NCBI GenBank assembly: GCA_026390535.1
Contig: JAPLFT010000032.1
Span: 1-20,334 of the forward strand
DNA: 20,334 bases
Direction: 5' to 3'
Origin: Pseudomonadota bacterium
GTDB taxonomy: Bacteria; Bdellovibrionota; JAFGOL01
The position numbers and the translations under genes are program-made. The notes under the pieces are model-generated. The model worked only from the letters and a program-made list of their open reading frames with translations. It ran no database searches and had not been told where the DNA came from. This document shows positions 7,989-14,269 of the stretch, in pieces (the stretch's first letter is position 1; every line of letters begins with the position of its first letter).

Positions 7989-9332
7989 ATGGAATTAAAA
8001 AAGAACAAATATGAAAAAATATTGAAAGTAGGAATTCCCGTATTAATGGCCGTATCTCTTTTGTGGTTCGTTTTTCTTCCTCATTACTACAGATTCGGTT
8101 ATGTGCTCTTGATACTGACCGGAGTGGTACTTATATTTGCCGCGATTATTAACAGGAATAAAATTTGTTTGTGCTTTAAGGACAGGAAAAACCTTAAAAG
8201 CGTTAATGCCGTAACGACGATAATACTTACTGTCATTATTATAGGTGCCGTAAACTATATAGCCTATAGGAATGAAAGGAAGATGGATCTTACAAGGGCC
8301 AAGATCAACACGCTCAGTGACCAGACGGTAAAGGTCTTAAAAAACCTTAAGGACAACGTCCATTTTACCGCATTTTTAGAGCCTGCAACCGATGGCGCTT
8401 CATTTGAATATGCAATGGAAAAATATAAATACTATACCAACAATATCTCTTATGAAGTCGTTGACCCCAACAAGGATCCCATAAAGGCCAGAAATAATAA
8501 TATAACAAATTACGGGACTGTGATTGCATCGGTAAATAATAATGAGGCCAGGTTTGAATCACTTACAGAAGAGGATATAACAAATTCAATAATAAAACTC
8601 ACGCGTACCGGGAAAAAGAAAATATATTTTCTCTCCGGCCATGGAGAAAGGGACATAGATTCAGATAATGCTGAAGATTATTCGTTCATCAAAAAGATTA
8701 TAACAGGCCAGAGTTATACGGCAGAAAAACTGAACCTGCTAACCCTTAAAACCGTACCGCAGGATGCAAACCTTCTTATAATAGCAGGGCCAAAAAAAAT
8801 ATTTTTTGAAAAAGAAATAAGCGCCATCCAGAATTATATAAAAAACAACGGTGCTGTATTTATACTCTCCGATCCTTCTTCTCCAAAATACACAATAACA
8901 CCCAACCAGAATGTAAATAGGATCCTGGCAGGATTCGGCGTTAAACTCATGGACGATGTAATTATAGATCCTCAATCGAAACTCTTTGGTGTTACAGAAG
9001 CAATGCCGGTCATACAATCTTACGACAGCGGGCCGCTTGACCTTGGTATCCTGATAAGTGATAAGAAGAACAACGATATCGTCGTATTTGGAAATTCAAG
9101 TTTTGTGGCAAATCAATATGTGAGCCATGCCGCAAATTCAGATATTTTTATGAACGCTGTTTCTTATCTGGCAAAGGATAACGACCTCATATCAATAAGG
9201 CCAAAAACGGATGAATCCGGCAGATTCTCTATGCCGGGAGGGCTTCTGGTCGGCTTATTTACGGTTTATGTCGTCCCGTTCTCCATTCTGGCGAGTGGAG
9301 TGGTTTATTGGTACAAAAGAAGAAGAAAATAA
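7989..9332 (+). CDS. GldG-like ABC transporter auxiliary protein
   Basis: 447 aa of the ABC_transp_aux / COG3225 type. Three N-terminal membrane spans (about 14-34, 36-53 and 72-90) lead into 'RKMDLTRAKINTLSDQTVKVL', closely matching the family's 'DLT-x-x-K-x-x-LS-x-x-T-x-x-L' signature. A large extracytoplasmic region follows with 'IYFLSGHGERD' and 'LLIIAGPKK', which have the look of a GATase-like or DUF4350-like fold, then 'SDPSSP'. The C-terminal span is about 421-441 with a basic RRRK end. AGAGGAG lies 9 bases upstream. Together with the two preceding genes it forms the usual GldA-GldF-GldG set. That set is widespread outside gliding Bacteroidetes, and its substrate is generally not known. 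Confidence 0.9.
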   Translation: MELKKNKYEKILKVGIPVLMAVSLLWFVFLPHYYRFGYVLLILTGVVLIFAAIINRNKICLCFKDRKNLKSVNAVTTIILTVIIIGAVNYIAYRNERKMDLTRAKINTLSDQTVKVLKNLKDNVHFTAFLEPATDGASFEYAMEKYKYYTNNISYEVVDPNKDPIKARNNNITNYGTVIASVNNNEARFESLTEEDITNSIIKLTRTGKKKIYFLSGHGERDIDSDNAEDYSFIKKIITGQSYTAEKLNLLTLKTVPQDANLLIIAGPKKIFFEKEISAIQNYIKNNGAVFILSDPSSPKYTITPNQNVNRILAGFGVKLMDDVIIDPQSKLFGVTEAMPVIQSYDSGPLDLGILISDKKNNDIVVFGNSSFVANQYVSHAANSDIFMNAVSYLAKDNDLISIRPKTDESGRFSMPGGLLVGLFTVYVVPFSILASGVVYWYKRRRK

Positions 9333-9348
9333 AAGGAGAAAAAAGAAT

Positions 9349-9861
9349 TTGAAAACTTATACATCTTCAATTGCTCTGGTATTGGTGCTTGCTTTTATCG
9401 GTATCTATCTTTATTTTGTTGAGTACTCATCATATAAAGAAAAAAAAATAAAAAATAGTTTTTTTGCCGGCGAAGTGGACGAGCTTTCAATGACGGATAA
9501 AGTTCTTAATAAAACCACAGTACTTATAAATAAAGACGGCGTATGGACGATTAACGGCAAAAATAGCGAAGACCCAAAAACTATAAACACTATTATCCAC
9601 ACATTAAAGGGTAAGCCGGAAAAAACAATTTCCCCGTCGGCAAAAGAATCGGAATTAAAAGACTTCGGCCTGGATATTCCGGTCATGGTAATAAATATCA
9701 TCGGGCATGCTCCTAAGGATACTTCAAAGAAGGTCACAGAAACTGTATACATCGGCTCAAAAGCCCCTATTGGTTTTGGCAGATATATGTGGTTAAAGAA
9801 TAAAAATACAATTGTTATTTCATCGGAAATCTATGATAGTTTTAATAGAGAGGTTAAATAA
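9349..9861 (+). CDS. DUF4340-like membrane-anchored protein, short
   Basis: Read from the TTG at 9349, which has GGAG at 9335-9338 upstream and no overlap with the preceding gene; the frame stays open further upstream but that part reads as shadow of the GldG gene. One N-terminal span (about 7-24) is followed by an extracytoplasmic domain: 'LINKDGVWTINGK', 'LKDFGLDIP' and 'VYIGSKAP'. This order, with the 'L-x-x-FGLD-x-P' turn, is characteristic of DUF4340. DUF4340 proteins commonly follow GldG-like genes. At 170 aa it is about half the family's usual size, with a single copy of the domain, so it may be a short form. Confidence 0.78.
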   Translation: MKTYTSSIALVLVLAFIGIYLYFVEYSSYKEKKIKNSFFAGEVDELSMTDKVLNKTTVLINKDGVWTINGKNSEDPKTINTIIHTLKGKPEKTISPSAKESELKDFGLDIPVMVINIIGHAPKDTSKKVTETVYIGSKAPIGFGRYMWLKNKNTIVISSEIYDSFNREVK

Positions 9862-9865
9862 CCCT

Positions 9866-10438
9866 ATGAAGAGAATCTATTACAATCTTATTAACGGAAA
9901 AACTATCACCGCTTTTATATTCTGCTATATTGTGCTTTTCCTTGTTGGTGCATTAAACAAATTCCTGCTATTCAGTTTTGGCAGAGGAGACACTTTTTTT
10001 ACTGTGTTTAAATTCATCAACACGGAATTGGGACTCTCAAACACTGTTTTTAACTCGCTGATGTCATACCTGATGTTTTTGGGATCTTTTTACGGGGCAC
10101 TATTATGGCCTTTCTTTTATCTTGTCATGATGACTTTTTTTGCCGCGGTCATACAGTTTATACTTCATATTTTCCTTAAGAACCCAAAGAGGTTCAGCAT
10201 AACCCTTTCTATCTTTTATACCGTGATCGCATTCCTTTATATTCTGACAGTAATCCCCTTTGTGGGGCATCTTGCTTTTAGCATTTTGTTTATTTTTATG
10301 ACCGGAAAAGAAATAGCGGCCAAAAATTCGTTTTCAACCGGAAGGGGAGTCTTGTTGATGATAACACCCGGAATAGTCGTTTCTATCCTGTCTTTTGGCT
10401 TTATATTCAGTATTTTTAAAATGATTTCATTCTTTTGA
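9866..10438 (+). CDS. Polytopic membrane protein, Yip1-like
   Basis: 190 aa from the ATG at 9866, four bases after the stop of the preceding gene; an in-frame upstream start at 9812 would overlap that gene by 50 bases and adds no family-like sequence. About five or six spans are visible (13-34, 64-78, 80-104, 111-132, 134-147, 161-185). The layout of an N-terminal helix, then a hydrophobic bundle with short loops and the phrase 'FSTGRGVLLMITPGIVV' near the end resembles bacterial Yip1-domain proteins. That assignment rests on overall pattern, not on a motif. The spacing makes it the last gene of the ABC operon; a role in that export system is inference. Confidence 0.68.
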   Translation: MKRIYYNLINGKTITAFIFCYIVLFLVGALNKFLLFSFGRGDTFFTVFKFINTELGLSNTVFNSLMSYLMFLGSFYGALLWPFFYLVMMTFFAAVIQFILHIFLKNPKRFSITLSIFYTVIAFLYILTVIPFVGHLAFSILFIFMTGKEIAAKNSFSTGRGVLLMITPGIVVSILSFGFIFSIFKMISFF

Positions 10439-10443
10439 TTTGA

Positions 10444-10452
10444 TGGTATAAA
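10444..10452 (+). promoter_or_regulatory. Extended -10 promoter element just before the 10462 start codon
   Basis: TG at 10444-10445, one base, then TATAAA at 10447-10452: the extended -10 form. There is no convincing -35 at 16-18 bases. The last base of the element is 9 bases before the ATG at 10462, so the transcript would begin within a few bases of the start codon, and no Shine-Dalgarno sequence is visible. Confidence 0.5.
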
Positions 10453-10461
10453 ATTGGACAT

Positions 10462-10899
10462 ATGAAAACCTTTATAAACACAGTCCTTTTAATCTTTATA
10501 GCGATAGCGATTGGTTCCTGCTCATCATTTGGTACGGTGTCCAAGAGTTTTTCCTATTCAAAGGCGGAAATCTGGTCTGCTACGACTGCTGTAATTGATA
10601 AAAACTACGGCGGAACCAAAAAAATTAATCCTGATCCCCCGACTATAGTTTCTAATTTAGCAATAAAAGATAAAAAGTTTGGAATAGATAAGACCGCATA
10701 TCAGGCGTTTGCAGGCCTTACCGGTTTTAACAGACCCTTTGTACTGGATGTTGAGGTGAGGGCATATCCTTCAGGGGAAGAAGGAAAAAACTACACTATT
10801 GATAGAGAAAAAGCACAGGAAATCATAGACCAGGTGGGAATACTGATGGAGCACAGAAAATTTAATTCGAGTCTTCAGGATCAATATGAACCATACTGA
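10462..10899 (+). CDS. Small lipoprotein of unknown function, 145 aa
   Basis: Lipoprotein signal with Lys2, a hydrophobic core and lipobox IGSC, Cys20. The mature part begins 'SSFGTVSKSFSYSKAEIWSATTAVIDKN', the amphipathic 'A-x-x-x-WSA-x-x-x-V' helix pattern seen in several small envelope lipoproteins with a BamC- or DUF4136-like fold, but I cannot place it in a named family. The only cysteine is the lipidated one. There is no ribosome-binding site; an extended -10 lies right upstream, so a leaderless message is possible. The stop lies 30 bases before glmU, and the two may be co-transcribed. Confidence 0.82.
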   Translation: MKTFINTVLLIFIAIAIGSCSSFGTVSKSFSYSKAEIWSATTAVIDKNYGGTKKINPDPPTIVSNLAIKDKKFGIDKTAYQAFAGLTGFNRPFVLDVEVRAYPSGEEGKNYTIDREKAQEIIDQVGILMEHRKFNSSLQDQYEPY

Positions 10900-10927
10900 G
10901 AAGTTTGAGTAATACTGAGGAGTTTAA
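10893..10927 (+). repeat. 16-base imperfect direct repeat carrying the lipoprotein stop and the glmU ribosome site
   Basis: ATACTGAGAAGTTTGA at 10893-10908 and ATACTGAGGAGTTTAA at 10912-10927 match at 14 of 16 bases, 19 bases apart. The first copy contains the TGA of the upstream gene; the second contains the GAGGAG used by glmU. It looks like a small tandem duplication that created or moved the ribosome site. Confidence 0.7.
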
Positions 10928-10929
10928 AT

Positions 10930-12312
10930 ATGCCGGAAAAAACAGCGATAATAATAATGGCGGCAGGTGCCGGCACAAGGTTTAAAAGCAAAAAATCAAA
11001 ACTGCTCCATAACGTCGCCGGAAAACCCGCAATAAAATATCTAAGCGACATGATGATAAAGTTAAATCCCGAGCAGGCCGTTTTTGTACTGTCACATCAA
11101 AAAGATGAGGTAATGAACGCCATAGGCGATAACAATGCTTTTTCTTTTGTAGAACAAAAAACTCTGGACGGTACGGCAGGTGCTGTAAGAGTTGCAATGA
11201 CAAAGATAAAACCAGAAGTTACAAGGGTAATTGTACTCCCCGGTGATACACCGACGATACCGGAGATGTTAGTAAGGGAATTGATGGTCCACACGGCGCC
11301 AATAGTTTTGGTGGGCACTGAACTTAATGACCCCAAGGGCTTTGGCCGGATAAAGGTGGATGAAGATAACAACGTCATAGAAATTATAGAGGAAACTGAT
11401 CTAAAAGGTTTTGACAGGAATATAAAACTTGTTAACACATCAATATACAGTTTTAATAGAAAATTTTTGGAGAAGAGCCTTTCTGAGATAACATTAAATC
11501 CAAATAAAAAAGAATTTTACCTGACGGACATTATTGCAATAGCCAGGAATACCGGATTAGAAATACGATGTTTGAAACACGACGATCCCGAACAGGTCCT
11601 TGGAGCTAACGATAGATTTCACTTTGCACACCTTGGCGCAAAGGTATGGCTGGATAGGACCAAAAAACATTCAGAAGCAGGAGTGTCCTTTATATGTCCG
11701 GAAAGGACTTATGTGGATGAGGATGTTCAGATAGGAAAAGACTCAGCGATATATCCCGATGTATTCATCACAGGCAATACCGTAATAGACGAGGATGTCA
11801 CAATCCTTGAGGGATGCAGGATAAATAATTCCAAAATATCAAGCGGAAGCATTATAGGTCCGTATGTAATTATGGACGAGGCAGAGATTGGATCGGAGAA
11901 TAAAATTGGACCATTTACTTTTGTGAGGCCCGGCACAAAGACAAAAAAGAAAGTAAAAATAGGCGCCTTTGTTGAAACAAAAAAGGTGACGGTGGATGAA
12001 GGTTCAAAGATCCCTCATCTTTCTTATATGGGAGATGCAAGCATAGGTAAGAACACCAATATAGGGTGTGGAGTAATAACCTGTAACTACGACGGATTTA
12101 CAAAGAGTAAGACTGAAATTGGGGACAATGTATTTATTGGTAGCGATAGTCAGCTAATAGCTCCGGTAAAGATAAATGATGATTCTTATGTTGCCGCGGG
12201 CACGACTGTAACAAACGAAGTCCCAAGTGGCGATCTTGCAATATCCAGAGTCAAACAAAAAAACCTAGATGGGTACGCCAAAAAGATAAGGGAAAAGAAA
12301 GCAAAGAAATAA
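10930..12312 (+). CDS. glmU: Bifunctional UDP-N-acetylglucosamine pyrophosphorylase / glucosamine-1-phosphate N-acetyltransferase
   Basis: GlmU makes UDP-GlcNAc, the precursor of peptidoglycan and lipopolysaccharide, in the cytosol: acetylation of GlcN-1-P followed by uridylyl transfer. The N-terminal pyrophosphorylase domain shows 'MAAGAGTRFKSKKSKLLH' (10-27), the family's G-x-G-T-R-(M/F) loop with the substrate lysine, 'LDGTAGAV' (79-86) and 'PGDTP' (104-108). From about 253 a left-handed beta-helix of hexapeptide repeats follows. Arg333 in 'RPGT', Glu349 and Lys351 in 'VETKK', catalytic His363 in 'IPHLSYMGDA', and 'NIGCGVITCNYDG' fall at the same numbers as in the E. coli enzyme. Length 460 aa is normal. 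GAGGAG upstream supports the ATG. A second copy of its last 81 bases lies at 13636-13716. Confidence 0.97.
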   Translation: MPEKTAIIIMAAGAGTRFKSKKSKLLHNVAGKPAIKYLSDMMIKLNPEQAVFVLSHQKDEVMNAIGDNNAFSFVEQKTLDGTAGAVRVAMTKIKPEVTRVIVLPGDTPTIPEMLVRELMVHTAPIVLVGTELNDPKGFGRIKVDEDNNVIEIIEETDLKGFDRNIKLVNTSIYSFNRKFLEKSLSEITLNPNKKEFYLTDIIAIARNTGLEIRCLKHDDPEQVLGANDRFHFAHLGAKVWLDRTKKHSEAGVSFICPERTYVDEDVQIGKDSAIYPDVFITGNTVIDEDVTILEGCRINNSKISSGSIIGPYVIMDEAEIGSENKIGPFTFVRPGTKTKKKVKIGAFVETKKVTVDEGSKIPHLSYMGDASIGKNTNIGCGVITCNYDGFTKSKTEIGDNVFIGSDSQLIAPVKINDDSYVAAGTTVTNEVPSGDLAISRVKQKNLDGYAKKIREKKAKK

Positions 12313-12350
12313 TATGGTTTACTAGCTGAGGACAATCGCGGGGTTTTATA

Positions 12351-13619
12351 GTGAATAAATCCAAAATCCTTTGTTCTCTCTGGTTGTCGCTAATAATTAT
12401 GATCTTTTCTGCCTGTAACGGTCATGACCCGAATCTTTTAAATATAACTGTTACACCTACCAATCCATCAATTCTCCAAACAGCGATTCAGCAATTCACG
12501 GCTACAGGCACATACTCAGACGACACGACCAAGAATATTACTTCATCTGCAACCTGGACATCCGGGACAACGTCTGTAGCTACCATATCAGCAAGCGGTC
12601 TTGCAACAGGTATTGCCGCCGGTACATCTATAATTACAGCAACGGTAGGTTCAAAATCAGGTGCTACAAATGTAACAATAACATCAGCGGCAGCCAGTGT
12701 TTACGCGGCAGGTTACTATTATAGTGGTGTTAATACTGTTGCAACAGTTTGGAAGGATGGAGTAAAGACCGATCTATCTGATGCAGGATTAGGATCCACT
12801 GCTAATTCTGTTTATGTGAGCGGGGGTAGTGTTTACGTAGCTGGTTCCTACTATGATGGTTCTAACAATATTGCAGCACTTTGGAAAGATGGAGTAAAGA
12901 CAGATCTTCCTGATGCAGGGTTTGGAGCCTATGCCAATTCTATTTATGTTAGTGGTGGTAGTGTTTACGTAGCTGGTCTCCGTAGTAACAGCAGTCATAT
13001 TATTGCTGCTATTTGGAAAGATGGAGTAATGACAGATCTTTCTTGTGGAGGGTTAGCGTCTGGTGCCAATTCTATTTATGTGAGTGGCAGTAGTGTTTAC
13101 GTCGCCGGTTACTGCAATGATGGTTCTCACGAGATTGCTGCAGTTTGGAAAGACGGAGTAAAGACTGATCTTCCTGGTGGAGCATTAGATTCCTATGCTA
13201 ATTCTGTTTACGTGAGTGAAGGTAGTGTTTACATAGCAGGTTACTACAATAACGGTTTTAATTCTGTTGGAGTACTTTGGAAAGATGGAGTAAAGACTGA
13301 TCTCCCTGATGGAGGGTTCGGAGCCTATGCTCTTTCTATTTATGTGAGTGGTGGTAGTGTTTACGTTGCTGGTTCCTACAGTGATGGCTCTACTGATATG
13401 GCATCAATTTGGAAAGATGGAGTAAAGATTAATCTTCCTGGTGGAGTGTTCGAAGCCAGTGCCTATTCTGTTTATGTGAGAGGCGGTAGTGTTTACGTCG
13501 GTGGTTACGACAATGATGGTTCTAACAATATTGCTGCAATTTGGAAAGATGGAGTAAAGACAGCTCTTCCTGATGCAGGCCAAGGGTCTACAGCATTATC
13601 TGTTTTTGTGGGCTTATAG
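12351..13619 (+). CDS. Surface lipoprotein: Big_2 domain plus seven 44-residue repeats (copy 1)
   Basis: 422 aa. Signal with Lys3/Lys5 and lipobox FSAC, Cys22. Residues about 31-112 are a bacterial Ig-like Big_2 domain ('ITVTPTNPSI', 'FTATGTYSDDTTKNIT', 'TWTSGTTSVATIS', 'GLATGIAAGTSIITATV'). From Val117 to the last residue there are exactly seven repeats of 44 residues, the last 42, with consensus VYVAGYY-x-DGS-x-x-IAA-x-WKDGVKTDLP followed by a turn and ANSVYVSGGS. Seven blade-sized repeats suggest a beta-propeller; this is inference. The GTG start aligns with the ATG of the paralogue at 14270, including about 35 bases of leader. The gene begins 38 bases after glmU and is followed by a copy of the glmU tail. 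Similar 'WKDG-x-(K/R)TDL' repeats, as I recall, occur in uncharacterised HAF-like extracellular repeat proteins. Confidence 0.88.
   Translation: MNKSKILCSLWLSLIIMIFSACNGHDPNLLNITVTPTNPSILQTAIQQFTATGTYSDDTTKNITSSATWTSGTTSVATISASGLATGIAAGTSIITATVGSKSGATNVTITSAAASVYAAGYYYSGVNTVATVWKDGVKTDLSDAGLGSTANSVYVSGGSVYVAGSYYDGSNNIAALWKDGVKTDLPDAGFGAYANSIYVSGGSVYVAGLRSNSSHIIAAIWKDGVMTDLSCGGLASGANSIYVSGSSVYVAGYCNDGSHEIAAVWKDGVKTDLPGGALDSYANSVYVSEGSVYIAGYYNNGFNSVGVLWKDGVKTDLPDGGFGAYALSIYVSGGSVYVAGSYSDGSTDMASIWKDGVKINLPGGVFEASAYSVYVRGGSVYVGGYDNDGSNNIAAIWKDGVKTALPDAGQGSTALSVFVGL
12699..13616 (+). repeat. Seven tandem 132-bp coding repeats (copy 1)
   Basis: Each 132-bp unit encodes one 44-residue repeat. The most conserved part at DNA level is around TGGAAAGATGGAGTAAAGAC, present nearly unchanged in most units. 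The units fill the gene from residue 117 to the stop with no remainder beyond a two-residue shortening of the last. Confidence 0.88.
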
Positions 13620-13635
13620 CGATTTTCTGATAATC

Positions 13636-13716
13636 GACCTTGCAATATCCAGGGTTAAACAGAGAAACTTAGAGGGCTATGCCAAAAAGATAAGAGAGAA
13701 AAAAGCAAAAAAATAA
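13636..13716 (+). pseudogene. Second copy of the last 81 bases of glmU
   Basis: Reads DLAISRVKQRNLEGYAKKIR and on through EKKAKK to a stop, the same as glmU codons at 12232-12312 except Lys to Arg and Asp to Glu. By my hand count, 13 of 81 bases differ; 11 differences are synonymous and two are conservative. Similarity starts abruptly at 13636 and stops at the TAA. It has no start codon, so it is not a gene. It lies 17 bases after the first repeat lipoprotein and two bases before the stop of the opposite-strand gene. With the true glmU end it forms a direct repeat offset by 1404 bases that brackets the first repeat lipoprotein. Confidence 0.93.
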
Positions 13717-13717
13717 T

Positions 13718-14089
13718 TTATTCTATTCTTTCTACTAAAACTGTTGCAGCAGCATTAATATATATCTTGAAATTACGTACATAGCCATTACGACCATCCA
13801 ATAATATCGTCCCCTTGTTATCATCGTTAGCATGATATGTTGAAGACAAAACCTGCCGATATCTTACCTCGGCAAAAACACTTCCATTATATAAAAGCAT
13901 AATAGAAAATCCGTTATTTAACTTTCCTGTGTCACATATCATTTGCTGAAAAGACACCATATCCGATTTTTGAGGGACATCGTTTCCTATGTCTAGACTT
14001 TCTAAAGTGAACTTAAATTTTGAAGGATATGCGTAAGCACTAGTTGAAAAAATCATTGCGACCAAAAGAAGAAAATTAAATAATCTCAT
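13718..14089 (-). CDS. Small exported protein of unknown function, 123 aa
   Basis: Sec signal peptide: Arg2, hydrophobic core, and an A-Y-A cleavage site after residue 20, with no lipobox, so the mature protein is about 103 residues in the periplasm or outside. The mature part (SKFKFTLESLDIGND, FSIMLLYNGSVFAEVRYRQV, GTILLDGRNGYVRNFKIYI) looks like an all-beta domain. Two cysteines are not obvious as a pair; only MICD is clear. No family is recognised. GGAGGT on the minus strand upstream fixes the start, and a good promoter lies at 14128-14157. Its stop is two bases from the stop of the glmU tail copy. The gene is absent from the equivalent place between glmU and copy 1 of the repeat lipoprotein. 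Confidence 0.8.
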   Translation of the reverse strand: MRLFNFLLLVAMIFSTSAYAYPSKFKFTLESLDIGNDVPQKSDMVSFQQMICDTGKLNNGFSIMLLYNGSVFAEVRYRQVLSSTYHANDDNKGTILLDGRNGYVRNFKIYINAAATVLVERIE

Positions 14090-14127
14090 TTTTTACCTCC
14101 GGGATCGGAATAATACTTTTTCCGGTG

Positions 14128-14157
14128 TTTATATTAATATTTAGCAGTAAATGTCAA
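14128..14157 (-). promoter_or_regulatory. Sigma-70-type promoter of the 123-aa exported protein
   Basis: On the minus strand: TTGACA (plus 14152-14157), 18 bases, TATAAA (plus 14128-14133), or 17 bases to ATATAA. The perfect -35 and the AT-rich stretch just upstream make this one of the best promoters in the window. It lies 38 bases before the ATG. Confidence 0.72.
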
Positions 14158-14170
14158 GAATTATTTATAT
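14149..14170 (-). repeat. 22-bp -35/upstream element shared with 16359-16380
   Basis: The plus-strand AAATGTCAAGAATTATTTAT followed by AT matches 16359-16380 at 21 of 22 bases, same orientation. It covers the -35 hexamer and the AT-rich stretch upstream of it in both places, so the two minus-strand genes share a promoter half. Confidence 0.78.
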
Positions 14171-14269
14171 ATATGATGCCAAGGCCATATAATAAACGAT
14201 TGTTGCCTAAGGATGTGAATGTTAGAATGTCCCCGTATACTTAGCCAAGGATAAAAACGGAGTTTCATA

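Noticed and set aside
6260..9332. Evidence for gliding motility
   Set aside because: Only the GldA/F/G-like exporter is present; no other gliding gene is seen, and such exporters are common in non-gliding bacteria.
9211..9348. Longer N-terminus for the DUF4340-like protein
   Set aside because: The extra 46 residues overlap the GldG-like gene, read as frame shadow and put a long charged stretch before the membrane span; the TTG at 9349 has a proper ribosome site.
12232..13716. A Tn7-like insertion, because of the gene name next to the site
   Set aside because: Tn7 uses the end of glmS, not glmU, and there is no transposase, terminal inverted repeat or short target duplication here.
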